64,000 nucleotides of DNA from UBA6522 sp965262365 (GCA_965262365.1 OZ253541.1:620001-684000), one strand, 5' to 3'; numbered from the stretch's first letter, positions 8,568 to 17,058 are shown. The notes: generated by a model not told the origin, from the letters alone. Program-made: numbers and translations.

Positions 8568-9496
8568 GACGGTCTCCGGCCGGTCGCCGCGACGAAGACG
8601 TCTTCCAGTCCCGCCTCGGCCACGGCGACATGAGACTGCAGCTCGGTGCGTGACAGCGCCGCTTCGATCAGCGCGACGGGATTCTCCGTGCTCGGGTCGA
8701 GCAGCACGTGCAGGCGGCTGCCGAGTTGGGTGAGGTTCCACACCCCGCGGGTCCCGGACAGCGTCTCGCGGAGCGCCCTGAGGTCAGGCCCGGTGACCTC
8801 GATCACCGTGGCGTCGATGTTGTTCATCAGGTCGAGAGGTTCGCCTTCGCAGACCAGCCGGCCGCGGTCCAGTATGGCGAGCCGATGGCAGCGCTCGGCC
8901 TCGTCCATGTAGTGAGTGGACACCAGGATCGTCGTACCGTGGTTGATGAGTTCAAACAGCGCGTCCCAGAAGTCCCGGCGGGTCTGGGGATCCACGGCGC
9001 TGGTGGGCTCGTCCAGCAATAGAACGGGTGGCCGGTGGAGCAGGGCAGCCGCCAGCGCCAGACGCTGGCGCTCACCGCCGCTGAGGTGTTCGGCGCGGCG
9101 TTTCCGATAGCGCTCCAGCCGATAGGCCTTCAGGCTGTGGCTGATACGATCGCGGCGCTCTCGGCGGGACAGGCCCTGAATCTGGCCCATGAACTGGAGG
9201 TTCTCGAGTACCGTGAGATCCCGGTAAAGCGAGAACTGCTGCGTCATGTACCCGATCACGCCGCGAATCCGCTCGGCATCCCTGGGCAGGCGGTGCCCAA
9301 GTACATCGACCTCGCCCCCTGTCGGTTTGATCAAGCCGCAGAGCATGCGGAACGTGGTGGATTTCCCGGATCCGTTCGGCCCAAGAAAGCCGTAGATCTG
9401 TGCTTCCGGAATCTGCAGGTTCAGTTCGTCGACGGCCTTTACGGGGCCGAAGCTGCGGCTGAGGTTGCGGGTGACAATGGCGGCGGTGGCCCCCAT
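8564..9496 (-). CDS. ABC exporter ATPase subunit
   Basis: 310 residues with a complete nucleotide-binding domain: Walker A GPNGSGKST (39-47), Q-loop TQQFSLY (85-91), signature LSGGERQR (138-145), Walker B VLLLDEP (158-164) and H-loop STH near 196. A C-terminal extension of about 90 residues (VIEVTGPDLRALRETL...) is typical of exporter ATPases of the CcmA/YadG branch. A single ATPase domain is present, unlike E. coli YbhF or RbbA, which carry two. The start lies three bases after the HlyD gene stop, and the stop overlaps the permease start as GTGA, so the three subunits should be made together. Confidence 0.93.
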   Translation of the reverse strand: MGATAAIVTRNLSRSFGPVKAVDELNLQIPEAQIYGFLGPNGSGKSTTFRMLCGLIKPTGGEVDVLGHRLPRDAERIRGVIGYMTQQFSLYRDLTVLENLQFMGQIQGLSRRERRDRISHSLKAYRLERYRKRRAEHLSGGERQRLALAAALLHRPPVLLLDEPTSAVDPQTRRDFWDALFELINHGTTILVSTHYMDEAERCHRLAILDRGRLVCEGEPLDLMNNIDATVIEVTGPDLRALRETLSGTRGVWNLTQLGSRLHVLLDPSTENPVALIEAALSRTELQSHVAVAEAGLEDVFVAATGRRPS

Positions 9497-9499
9497 TGG

Positions 9500-10522
9500 T
9501 TACTCCGCAAGGGTGGGAAAATCCACTTCCACCGGAATGCCCGTCGGCAGGCCCATAGCGTCCGGATCAGTGATCGTCACCTCGGCCAGGTAGCTCAAAC
9601 GGCTGCGATCCCGCTGGGTGAGGGCGAAGTAGGGTGTGAAGGCGGCTTCGGATGACACGAACCGCACGGTGCCGGCAAATTCCGTGTCGATGCCGTCGGC
9701 CCGCACGACGGCGGCCAGACCTGGAACTACGCGGGCCCGGACCGGTTCGGGTACATAGATTCTCGCGTACGGCACTGTATCCACCAACAGCGTGGCCACG
9801 ACGGCGCCGGCGGCGGGGCGTTCGCCCAGTTCGTAGGGCAGGACTTCGATGGTCCCCGCAACCGGGGTATGCACGGCCAGTCGGGACAGCGTGATCCGCT
9901 GAGCGTCGACAGTCGCGGTGGCCTCGTCGGCAGCCGCCCGGGCCTGGGCCAGTTCCTCGGCGGTGGTGCCTTCGAGATACTCCTGCAGCCGGGCCTCGGC
10001 GCCTTCGAAGTCGGCCTCGGCCAGCTCGCGCCGAGCATACGCGGTATCCAGCATGGACGGGCTGAGCAGGCCGTCATCCACCAGGGCCTGTACACGGTCG
10101 TGCTCCCGGCGCTGGGCGTCGAGATTCTCCCCGGCGCCTTCGACGCGGGCTTCGGCTTCCAGGATCCGCTCCTCGCGTGGTCCGCGGACCAACTCGGCCA
10201 GGCGTTGTTGGGTCCGCTCAAGTGCGGCGACGGAAGCGGCGAGTCGCGCCTCGTGATACGCGGAATCCAGACTCAGCACAAGTTGTCCCTGCTGAATCGT
10301 CTGGCCCTCCGTGACCGCGACCTCAACGATGGGTTCGTTAGCCTCGGCGATCAGTTCGACCCGGTCGCGCTCCAGCGTGCCCACGGCGGGCAAGGGCGAG
10401 TCTGTGCTGTCACAGCCGGCTGCCAGCGCCGCAAACAGCACCCAGGCCGATACGCGGTTGGTACCAGTTGCGCTCGATTGCCGAAGCAGTGGAGCACGAG
10501 ATTTGTCACGCGATTCAGGCAT
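9500..10522 (-). CDS. HlyD-like periplasmic adaptor (membrane fusion) lipoprotein
   Basis: 340 residues. A hydrophobic segment ends in a lipobox LAAGC with the acylated Cys at 37, so the protein should be anchored as a lipoprotein. Order: first half of a lipoyl/barrel domain (VAVTEGQTIQQGQLVLSLDS), a long coiled-coil hairpin rich in Ala, Glu and Arg (about 100-195), then the second half (LAVHTPVAGTIEVL) and a beta-barrel. This is the adaptor that joins an inner-membrane exporter to an outer-membrane channel. No TolC-like gene is in the window, so the channel must be encoded elsewhere. First gene of the exporter operon. Confidence 0.88.
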   Translation of the reverse strand: MPESRDKSRAPLLRQSSATGTNRVSAWVLFAALAAGCDSTDSPLPAVGTLERDRVELIAEANEPIVEVAVTEGQTIQQGQLVLSLDSAYHEARLAASVAALERTQQRLAELVRGPREERILEAEARVEGAGENLDAQRREHDRVQALVDDGLLSPSMLDTAYARRELAEADFEGAEARLQEYLEGTTAEELAQARAAADEATATVDAQRITLSRLAVHTPVAGTIEVLPYELGERPAAGAVVATLLVDTVPYARIYVPEPVRARVVPGLAAVVRADGIDTEFAGTVRFVSSEAAFTPYFALTQRDRSRLSYLAEVTITDPDAMGLPTGIPVEVDFPTLAE

Positions 10523-10696
10523 GCCGGCTACCAGAGTCTGTTAACGCTACCCCAATCCTGTGTTCGCCTTGCAGGTTAGGGCAAGCGGCCCACGCCGACA
10601 AGGGCAAGGAAGGTAGTCCGGCGGCTTGTCGTTTGTTGCTCCACTATGCCGTGCTGGTACACTCCGTCGGGTCGAGGCGAGTTCGAGGACGCATTC

Positions 10697-11116
10697 GTGG
10701 ATTACATCAACCGCATGAATATCGGCAGGGTCCTGACCATTCTTGGCTTTGCGATAGGCCTTCGCAGCGTGATGTTCACGTGGGACCACATAGGCAGTGA
10801 CATGTTCCTGCTGACCCCTGAGACGCGTCTGGCGCAAACCCATAGCTGGCATCATTTCTTCCGCGAAGTATTCGGGGACTTCGGCGCCATGATCGGCGTC
10901 TGCATCCTGCTGTGGGCGCCTGCGCGATACCGGGGGCCGGCGGCCTGGTGGACCATGCTGGTGCTGCTGCTGGGGTTCTACGCGCCGTTCTGGGCCGGCA
11001 CACCCTTCATGGCCGAACTCGCCGCGCCGAGCCTGAACGCTGAAATTCAGCATATATTGATGGCTCTTCCCCCGATGGTGGGGCTGTTCGTCGTCCGAAG
11101 GGAATACTTCCGCTAG
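10697..11116 (+). CDS. hypothetical membrane protein
   Basis: 139 residues from a GTG at 10697 with a GAGGAC ribosome-like site before it; the frame is open to an ATG at 10646, which cannot be excluded. Four hydrophobic segments are visible (GRVLTILGFAIGLRSVMF, DFGAMIGVCILLWA, WWTMLVLLLGFYAPFWAG, HILMALPPMVGLFVV). There is a His/Trp-rich loop (THSWHHFF) between the first two. I do not recognise the family. It is alone on its strand between two divergent or convergent minus-strand operons. Confidence 0.6.
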   Translation: MDYINRMNIGRVLTILGFAIGLRSVMFTWDHIGSDMFLLTPETRLAQTHSWHHFFREVFGDFGAMIGVCILLWAPARYRGPAAWWTMLVLLLGFYAPFWAGTPFMAELAAPSLNAEIQHILMALPPMVGLFVVRREYFR

Positions 11117-11202
11117 CAGAACGTGGCAAAAGCCCCGCTGCATTCGACGGTTCCATCTGCTCGATTGGCGCGTGCGAATTGCAGGGGCAAGCGCGGGCCA
11201 GG

Positions 11203-12225
11203 TCAGATCGCCAGAAGCCGCTCGAACGTCCAGAAGCTGGCGATGGCGCCCACCGCGTAGGCCACGGCGGTTGCGGACGCGGAGCCTTCAAGCATGAAAC
11301 CGCGACGCCCGATACGCGATCGGCGCATCGCCGCCTGCCAACCGAGTCCCGCGGCGTAGATCACTACCACGAACGCGATCTGCCCGATTTCCACGCCGAC
11401 GTTGAAAAACAGAAGCGCCGTGGGCAATTCCGCGGGTGGCAGACCCACTTCGCGCAGTACCGAGGCGAAGCCGAATCCATGCAGCAGGCCGAACAGGCTG
11501 GTCACCAATACCGGATAGCGATGCGCGAGCGTCTGCCGGTTACATCGAGCGATCTCCGTGGCAAGAAACACGATGCTCAGCGCGATCAGGGTTTCCACCA
11601 CCGGGATGGGCAGTGACACCAGATCCAGCGTGGACAACGCCAGCGTCAGCGAGTGAGCCACGGTGAACCCGGTCACCATGATCAGGGTTCGCCGCGGGCT
11701 CCGTGCGAGCAGGACCATCAGCGCCACGAACAGCAGGTGATCCCACCCGACGGCGATGTGCTCGATCCCCAGTTCCGTGTAATTGCGGGCCACCTCCCAT
11801 CTGCCGGGTGTTTCGGGGATCACCCAGCTTGTTTCATCGGGCGGGAGCAGGCCCGACAGAAGCTGGCCGTCGTGGGTGTTTACCCGAGCGATGGTCGTCA
11901 GCGACGGATTGGCCCCGGGAAAGTCCAGAGAAACGATGGCCCCGGCCAGCGCCGCGGCGCACCGGAAGGTCTGTTCTCCCTGGTAACTGTCGGCCCTCAG
12001 GACGACTCGAAGTTCGGATTGAGCCGTGCACTCGTCCGAAAGCGTGACAGCCGGAAGTTGCGATCTCGCAACCGTCGACGGGACCTTGAAGCGTAGCGTG
12101 GCGTCAGTCTCCGATGCCTGGGAGATGTCGATGAAGATCGGGCGGAGGTCGTGGCCGAAGGCTCCGGTAGCGGCCAGGAGTGCGACGGTGGACCACAGCC
12201 CGGCGACGACAGCGGATCGCCTCAT
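11203..12225 (-). CDS. HupE/UreJ-family membrane protein
   Basis: 340 residues starting at ATG 12225 with a signal peptide (about 1-24, ...TGAFG|HDLRP). A soluble periplasmic domain (about 25-150) is followed by the HupE/UreJ_2 membrane domain: GIEHIAVGWDHLLFVALMVLL, FTVAHSLTLALSTL, PVVETLIALSIVFLATE, LFGLLHGFGFASVL. The His residues in GIEHIAVGWDH, VAHS and LLHGFG are typical of metal (nickel or cobalt) permease relatives, although for this branch transport has not been shown. It follows a PpiC-type isomerase gene, a pairing I know from other gammaproteobacteria. The start region lies in a 38-bp tandem duplication described separately. Confidence 0.82.
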   Translation of the reverse strand: MRRSAVVAGLWSTVALLAATGAFGHDLRPIFIDISQASETDATLRFKVPSTVARSQLPAVTLSDECTAQSELRVVLRADSYQGEQTFRCAAALAGAIVSLDFPGANPSLTTIARVNTHDGQLLSGLLPPDETSWVIPETPGRWEVARNYTELGIEHIAVGWDHLLFVALMVLLARSPRRTLIMVTGFTVAHSLTLALSTLDLVSLPIPVVETLIALSIVFLATEIARCNRQTLAHRYPVLVTSLFGLLHGFGFASVLREVGLPPAELPTALLFFNVGVEIGQIAFVVVIYAAGLGWQAAMRRSRIGRRGFMLEGSASATAVAYAVGAIASFWTFERLLAI

Positions 12226-12279
12226 TGCGGCGTGGCCCCGGCGACGACAGCGGGTCGCCTCATTGCGGAGTGGCCCCGG
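12199..12279. repeat. 38-bp tandem duplication over a stop/start junction
   Basis: Two direct copies, 12203-12240 and 12241-12278, differ at only two of 38 positions. The right copy holds the last codons and TGA of the PpiC-type gene overlapped by an ATG (ATGA on the minus strand). The left copy holds the same sequence, now supplying the start of the HupE-like gene. The 38-base period shifts frame, so the first ATG opens a 13-codon mini-ORF. Confidence 0.92.
12222..12263 (-). CDS. 13-codon mini-ORF bridging two genes (possible translational relay)
   Basis: ATG at 12263 overlaps the TGA of the PpiC-type gene (12262-12260). The frame reads MRRPAVVAGATPQ and stops at TGA 12224-12222, which overlaps the ATG of the HupE-like gene (12225). 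A ribosome could therefore terminate and restart twice with no gap. The peptide is a by-product of the 38-bp duplication: its first half mirrors the HupE-like start and its second half the PpiC-like C-terminus. The peptide itself is unlikely to have a function. Translation is inferred, not shown. Confidence 0.45.
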   Translation of the reverse strand: MRRPAVVAGATPQ

Positions 12280-13165
12280 TCCCGGCGAGCGCCTCCTGCA
12301 GGTCATCACCCACGACGATCCGGTAGCCCCCGACGATTTCGTCGATCGCGGCGTCGGTCCGGTCCCGGGCGTGAGCCGCCTCGGCATCGGCCGCCACACG
12401 GTCCCTGATCTCGTCAAGGCTCGGCATGCGCTGGGGCTGCTGGTCGGTGATCAACACCAGGTGGGTTCCAAACCGGGATTCGAACGGACCTCGCCATACC
12501 GTGGTGTCCGGCGGAAGCTGGAACAGCGCGTCGGACATCTCGCCCCCCAGGTGGCTGGCGATGAGTTGCGGTGGCCGCTCGATGTAATTCACGAAGTACG
12601 GGAAACGGTCCCCATGGTTGGCACTGTCCTCGAACGGTACGGGCCCGTCGTTCAACTCCTGGAGTTTGTCCTCGGCCAGCGCTCGCGCCTCGTCCCAACC
12701 ACGGCGCTCGGCGTTGAAGAATACGTGGGTGAGGGTGATGTGGGGGTCGTAGACATAGCTCTCGCGATTGGCCTGGAAATACGCCTCGATTGCTTCCTCG
12801 CTCAGGCCTGCGGCGTCGCTGGCGAACCCTTCGGCAAGATATCGTAGTTTCTGAACGAGACGGCTGCGAATGATGTAGTCGTCGCGGTCCAGTCCCAGGG
12901 CCAGGGCTTCCCGGTAGAGAATTTCCTCCCGGGCCGCCTCGTCGATCAGGTCGGCTGTTTCGCGTGGAGACATGTCGTCGAGAAAGAGCTCGAACTGTTC
13001 CCGGTCGAAGGCCACCGATTGGTACTGAAGGAACGTCAGCAAGGCTTCCCGGTCGACGACGATGTCCTCCTCGTCAGTCTGTTGACCGGAGAACTGGTAA
13101 AGCAGGTACAGGCCGAGGCCCAGCAGCAGAAAGTGAAGTAGCGGGTCCCTGAGCAAACGTTTCAT
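12260..13165 (-). CDS. membrane-anchored PpiC-type (parvulin) peptidyl-prolyl isomerase
   Basis: 301 residues from ATG 13165; a nine-codon upstream extension has no ribosome site. One N-terminal membrane helix (LLHFLLLGLGLYLLYQF) is followed by a helical region with SurA/PpiD-like features. The parvulin-type domain is at about 135-250: ITLTHVFFNAERRG, ALFQLPPDTTVWRGPFESRFGTHLVLI. The C-terminal part of that core, FxSxFGxHLVxI, is characteristic. It should act in the periplasm on exported proteins. It is the first gene of a pair with the HupE-like protein, and may assist folding of that protein's periplasmic domain (inference). Confidence 0.82.
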   Translation of the reverse strand: MKRLLRDPLLHFLLLGLGLYLLYQFSGQQTDEEDIVVDREALLTFLQYQSVAFDREQFELFLDDMSPRETADLIDEAAREEILYREALALGLDRDDYIIRSRLVQKLRYLAEGFASDAAGLSEEAIEAYFQANRESYVYDPHITLTHVFFNAERRGWDEARALAEDKLQELNDGPVPFEDSANHGDRFPYFVNYIERPPQLIASHLGGEMSDALFQLPPDTTVWRGPFESRFGTHLVLITDQQPQRMPSLDEIRDRVAADAEAAHARDRTDAAIDEIVGGYRIVVGDDLQEALAGTGATPQ

Positions 13166-13210
13166 TGGTACTACCCCGGCAGCCCGCGGCAATCGCGTGA
13201 AAGAGGTCGG

Positions 13211-13591
13211 TTAGCGAACCTGCATTCCCCCACCCGGGGCTCCGAGCGGATCGCTCCCCGGAACGATGATCGATGATGCGGCTTCCCGGCGCATTTCCTC
13301 CAGGCGCTGCATGGTTCCTGCGAGCGCGTTCTGTGCACTGTCACCGAAATTCCCGATCGCTTCTTCAAGCGATTTGGCTTCGATCTCGAAACTCAACGGC
13401 AATGCGCCGGCAGGTGTCAGGATTTGGGTCTGGCCGACGAACAATCGCTGACGCGAGAAATCGGTGGATCCATCCTTCTTGACGGGAGTGAGTATCTGCA
13501 AGGTCCCTACCTGCCGATCGGTATAGGTCTCCTCTCGATAGAGGTTGCCTGCCGACATGCGGATTTCGCCATCCCCTGGATTGTCTGCCAT
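13211..13591 (-). CDS. conserved hypothetical cytoplasmic protein
   Basis: 126 residues, no signal peptide or membrane segment. The central part (YREETYTDRQVGTLQILTPV, then VGQTQILTPAGALPLSFEIEA) reads as beta strands. It is followed by an amphipathic helix rich in Glu, Ala and Arg and a Gly-rich tail ending GAPGGGMQVR. I recall uncharacterised gammaproteobacterial proteins with this order but cannot name a family. An internal ATG at 13558 (MSAGNLYREE) is an alternative start. It lies 45 bases upstream of the PpiC-type gene on the same strand and may share its mRNA. Confidence 0.6.
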   Translation of the reverse strand: MADNPGDGEIRMSAGNLYREETYTDRQVGTLQILTPVKKDGSTDFSRQRLFVGQTQILTPAGALPLSFEIEAKSLEEAIGNFGDSAQNALAGTMQRLEEMRREAASSIIVPGSDPLGAPGGGMQVR

Positions 13592-13703
13592 CGGTCTGTT
13601 CCGTTGTTCGCGCGTTCAAGCGGCGTTGGGCGCATAGGCTAACACAGGCAACAAAGGTTGCCGCGCGCCCTGCCGGCTTAATGGATCTCTACCGGAAGAA
13701 ACC

Positions 13704-14063
13704 TCAGCGTGCGCGCATCAGGGCATCCCGCGCTTCCCGCCGCGCGGCCTCGGCCTCGCGGGTTGCGGCCGCCGCGTCGCGTCCGGCCTGCTCCACTTGT
13801 CGCTGGAGTGTCGCGACCTGCCGGGTCAGGCTCTCCACCTGCCTTGCGAGGTCGTCAATCCGGCGTTGGACGGACAAACCCGCCACGGAGGTATCCAGCG
13901 AGCCTGCACCGGAGGTTGTTCGGGTCGCGAGCCGGGTATCCAACGTCGCGACCGCAGCCTCGAGGGTGCTGATCCTGTCTTCCAAGTTATTGTTTAGGTC
14001 TTGCGAATAACTATTTGAAATGATGAAACAAGCAATAAACGGCAACACGAATCTAAAGCACAT
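13704..14063 (-). CDS. small exported coiled-coil protein
   Basis: 119 residues. A signal peptide covers about 1-20 (FVLPFIACFIISNSYS|QDL). Most of the rest is heptad-type sequence (LEDRISTLEAAVATLDTRL; IDDLARQVESLTRQVATLQRQ) ending in an Ala/Arg/Glu-rich helix. No lipobox is present, so it is probably a free periplasmic protein. No family recognised. The strand and spacing suggest its own transcript. Confidence 0.55.
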   Translation of the reverse strand: MCFRFVLPFIACFIISNSYSQDLNNNLEDRISTLEAAVATLDTRLATRTTSGAGSLDTSVAGLSVQRRIDDLARQVESLTRQVATLQRQVEQAGRDAAAATREAEAARREARDALMRAR

Positions 14064-14104
14064 CTCAGCCCCCAGGAAAGATTTTGACCCAAACGCGCTC
14101 GCGA

Positions 14105-14725
14105 CTACTGCCCCATGCCCATTCCCATGCCCATCCCGGTTGGTGCACCGCCTTCACCCGGACGGGTGGCCTCGATCTGGATGCTGAACGCGATATCCGT
14201 GCCGAGATTGCCGGCGCCGAAATTCATTCCATAGGCGGTTCGGTCCAGCGACCCGTTGGCGCTGAAACCCACCTTGGTGGCACCGCCGCGGACCTGACCC
14301 ATCTGGTTGTGGACAGCGTCGAAGGTCACCGGGTGGGTCTGTCCCAGTAGGGTCAGGCCACCATGGACCCTGAGTAGACCTTCGCCCAGATCCTCCACCT
14401 GGGTACTTTCGAACGTCAACGATGGATGAGTTTCCACGTCGAAGAAATCGGCGTTCTTCAGATGGTCGTTCAGTCCATCGTGGTACATGTCGACGCTGGC
14501 GGCATCGATGGTCACGCTCACGGAACTGGCCGACGGGTCATCCGCGTCATAGAGCAGACCGCCATCGAAGTTGCGGAACATGCCGCGCATCACCGAATAA
14601 CCCTGGTGATTGACGTCGAAAAAGACTCGCGAATGACCCATGTCCAGGGAATACTCCATGGGCTCCGCGGTCGCCAGGACCGGCAGGACCAAGGCGGCCG
14701 TCGTAAGAAAAATGGTGCCCCTCAT
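14105..14725 (-). CDS. YceI-family periplasmic lipid-binding-like protein
   Basis: 206 residues from ATG 14725, preceded by a very good GAGGAGG ribosome site; the upstream codons of the longer frame overlap it. Signal peptide 1-20 (...PVLATA|EPME). The YceI beta-barrel signature is clear: YSLDMGHSRVFFDVNHQGYSVMRGMF, LKNADFFDVETHPSLTFES, GLTLLGQTHPVTFDA. Family members bind isoprenoid or amphipathic ligands in a lipocalin-like barrel. The C-terminus has an odd (GM)4GQ tail encoded by an ATGCCC-type DNA repeat near 14110-14135. Confidence 0.9.
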   Translation of the reverse strand: MRGTIFLTTAALVLPVLATAEPMEYSLDMGHSRVFFDVNHQGYSVMRGMFRNFDGGLLYDADDPSASSVSVTIDAASVDMYHDGLNDHLKNADFFDVETHPSLTFESTQVEDLGEGLLRVHGGLTLLGQTHPVTFDAVHNQMGQVRGGATKVGFSANGSLDRTAYGMNFGAGNLGTDIAFSIQIEATRPGEGGAPTGMGMGMGMGQ

Positions 14726-14915
14726 AGGTGCCTCCTCAAGCAAGTTGAAAATTATCGGATTCCGAAGGTGCGCGACTGGCACCCCTGAGGAATGCCGGAC
14801 GCCCTTTCGTGCGGTATTCTACCGTGGTTCTCTGGACGGTGCCGCAGGCCTCTGCCGGTGGAACAGCTACGAATTGTCGCGAAATTACGGGGTTCCCCGG
14901 GGAAAAGGAGAGCGT

Positions 14916-16211
14916 GTGAGTTTTACGCAGCGAATACTGCTGTCGATGTTGGCTGGAGTTGTCGTGGGTGTCGCGCTGAACGCGTCGGCGGCGGCGTTAC
15001 CGTCGTTGAATACGTTTCTGGTGGATGGTCTGTTCTATGTCGTCGGCGCCATATTCCTCGCGCTGCTCAAGCTGATGGTGGTCCCGCTGGTGCTGGTCTC
15101 GCTGGTTTGCGGGGTCAATGCCATGGGCGACCTGAGAACCATCGGGCGAGTGGGCGCCAAGACGGTGGCCCTGTTCCTGGCGACCACGGCCGCGGCCGTC
15201 ACCCTGGGCCTGTCGCTGGGCCTGGTCGTGTCGCCAGGAGAAGGCTTCGAACTGGAGGGGGCCTTCGCCGAAGTCGCCTCCCGGGAAATGCCTCGCCTGA
15301 CTGAAGTCTTCATCAACATCTTTCCGGAAAACCCCGTCCAGGCGATGGCGGAAGGGCAGATGCTCCAGATCATCGTCTTCGCGCTGCTGTTCGGGTTCGC
15401 GGCGAACCTGGCGGGCGAACGGGCGAAGCCCGTTGTGAAGCTGTTCAACGATCTGAACGAAGTGATCCTGAAGATGGTGCTGCTCATCGTCGAGCTGGCG
15501 CCGATCGGCCTGTTTGCGTTGCTGGCCCGGACGTTTGCGACGCAAGGGTTGGAAATCTTCATTCCCCTGGCGGGTTATTTCCTGCTCCTCGCCGGCACGT
15601 TGCTGTTTCATCTGCTGGTCGTCTACTCCGTGCTCTTGCGGGTCTTTGGGCTCAATCCCCTCAAGTTCCTCGCGCGCATGCGTGCCCCGATGACGTTTGC
15701 CTTCAGCACGGCCTCGTCAGCGGCGACGATCCCGGTAACGCTCAACGCGCTGACGCGTCGTTTGGGCGTACCGAATTCCATCGCGTCCTTTACCGTCCCG
15801 CTGGGCGCGACCATCAACATGGACGGCACGGCCATCATGCAGGGCATCGCCACGGTGTTCATTGCCAACGTGTACGGGGTGGATCTTGCCTTCGCGGACT
15901 TCCTGGCGATTATTCTGCTCTCGACTCTTGCGTCAATCGGCACGGCCGCGGTCCCAGCCGCCGGCCTGATCACGTTGACCATGGTGCTGACCCAGGTGGG
16001 GGTGCCCGTAGAGGGCATTGCGCTCATTATCGGCATCGACCGGTTGCTGGACATGATGCGGACGGCGGTCAATGTCACCGGAGACGGGGTCACGGCGTGC
16101 GTGGTGGCGAAGAGTGAGGGCGTCCTTGAAGGGGCAGCATCCGAGGGTCTGGTTGCCGCCGACGCCCATGGAACGAGCACGACGCCGCAGGAATCGGAGT
16201 CCGGGCAGTGA
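14916..16211 (+). CDS. Na+/H+-dicarboxylate (glutamate/aspartate-type) symporter
   Basis: 431 residues from GTG 14916, with AGGAG five bases upstream. The open frame reaches back to 14640, but that part is antisense to yceI. SDF-family landmarks are FSTASSAATIPVTLN (the serine-rich re-entrant loop), FTVPLGATINMDGTAIMQG, and DRLLDMMRTAVNVTGD in the last helix with the substrate-binding Asp and Asn. It imports C4-dicarboxylates or acidic amino acids with cations. The Thr/Ser/Glu-rich C-terminal tail ends TPQESESGQ and overlaps a tandem duplication at the junction with proC. Confidence 0.92.
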   Translation: MSFTQRILLSMLAGVVVGVALNASAAALPSLNTFLVDGLFYVVGAIFLALLKLMVVPLVLVSLVCGVNAMGDLRTIGRVGAKTVALFLATTAAAVTLGLSLGLVVSPGEGFELEGAFAEVASREMPRLTEVFINIFPENPVQAMAEGQMLQIIVFALLFGFAANLAGERAKPVVKLFNDLNEVILKMVLLIVELAPIGLFALLARTFATQGLEIFIPLAGYFLLLAGTLLFHLLVVYSVLLRVFGLNPLKFLARMRAPMTFAFSTASSAATIPVTLNALTRRLGVPNSIASFTVPLGATINMDGTAIMQGIATVFIANVYGVDLAFADFLAIILLSTLASIGTAAVPAAGLITLTMVLTQVGVPVEGIALIIGIDRLLDMMRTAVNVTGDGVTACVVAKSEGVLEGAASEGLVAADAHGTSTTPQESESGQ

Positions 16212-16262
16212 ATCGCCGGCAGACGCCGCAGGAATCGGAGTCCGGACAGTGAATCATCGGCA
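16181..16262. repeat. 41-bp tandem duplication over a stop/start junction
   Basis: Two direct copies, 16181-16221 and 16222-16262, differ at three of 41 positions. Each contains the same stop/start overlap GTGA. The left one ends the symporter, the right one starts proC. The period is 2 modulo 3, as at 12.2 kb. Confidence 0.92.
16208..16252 (+). CDS. 14-codon mini-ORF bridging symporter and proC (possible translational relay)
   Basis: GTG 16208 overlaps the symporter TGA (16209-16211). The frame reads VNRRQTPQESESGQ and stops at TGA 16250-16252, which overlaps the proC start GTG 16249. The GGAATCGGAG sequence repeated in each copy offers a ribosome site before each start. The peptide repeats the symporter C-terminus and is probably functionless in itself. 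Confidence 0.45.
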   Translation: MNRRQTPQESESGQ

Positions 16263-17058
16263 ATCGATTCTCCTGGTGGGCGGCGGCAACATGGGCCAGG
16301 CGCTGCTGCGCGGGTGGCTCGCAGATGGCCGGGCGCCCGAGTCAATTCACGTGGTCGACCCGAACGAGGCAGCGCGTGCGGCGGTCGAATCGCTTGGAGT
16401 CGCGGCATCGTCGAATCGGCCGCATTCGATTGGCGCCGATGTGATCGTATTTGCTGTCAAGCCCCACTTGGTTGAGGGGGCACTGCAAGACTACCGCGAC
16501 CTGATCGAAGGCCAGGCTACGTTGCTCACCATTGCCGCGGGCAAGACCATCGCGTCCTGCGAAAACCTGCTGGGCTCCGGAGCGGCTATCGTGCGCGGCA
16601 TGCCCAACACCCCGGCTGCGATAGGACAGGGAATCACTGTGCTGGTCGCCAACCGGGCCGTGGGTTCGGCGCAGAAGCAGCTTTGCGAGTCGCTCATGGC
16701 AGCGGTGGGGCAGGTGGCGTGGCTGGAAGATGACGGATTGATGGACGCGGTGACCGCTGTTTCGGGCAGCGGTCCGGCCTACGTATTCCTGCTGATCGAA
16801 TGCCTTGCGGCGGCGGCTGTGGAAGTCGGGTTGGAGAAAGGCTTGGCTGAGCGGCTGGCCTTGGCGACGGTATCCGGCGCCGGTGCCTATGCGATGGCGT
16901 CGGATGCGAACCCTGCGGAACTGCGGCGTCGCGTCACCAGCCCCGGCGGGACCACGCAAGCCGCGCTCGAGGTGCTGATGGGCGACTCGCGGGCTCTTGA
17001 ATCGCTTGTCAGCGAGGCTGTACGAGCTGCCGCCCGGCGGGGCCGGGAACTGGCCTGA
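16249..17058 (+). CDS. proC: pyrroline-5-carboxylate reductase
   Basis: 269 residues, the usual ProC length. The N-terminal Rossmann motif is LLVGGGNMGQALLRG; the C-terminal signature is VTAVSGSGPAYVFLLIECL, followed by RRRVTSPGGTTQAALEVL. It performs the last step of proline synthesis, NAD(P)H reduction of pyrroline-5-carboxylate, in the cytoplasm. The GTG start is set by the NHRQSILLVGGG beginning and a CGGAG site at eight bases. It follows the symporter through the duplicated junction and precedes the thiolase by 53 bases. Confidence 0.96.
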   Translation: MNHRQSILLVGGGNMGQALLRGWLADGRAPESIHVVDPNEAARAAVESLGVAASSNRPHSIGADVIVFAVKPHLVEGALQDYRDLIEGQATLLTIAAGKTIASCENLLGSGAAIVRGMPNTPAAIGQGITVLVANRAVGSAQKQLCESLMAAVGQVAWLEDDGLMDAVTAVSGSGPAYVFLLIECLAAAAVEVGLEKGLAERLALATVSGAGAYAMASDANPAELRRRVTSPGGTTQAALEVLMGDSRALESLVSEAVRAAARRGRELA

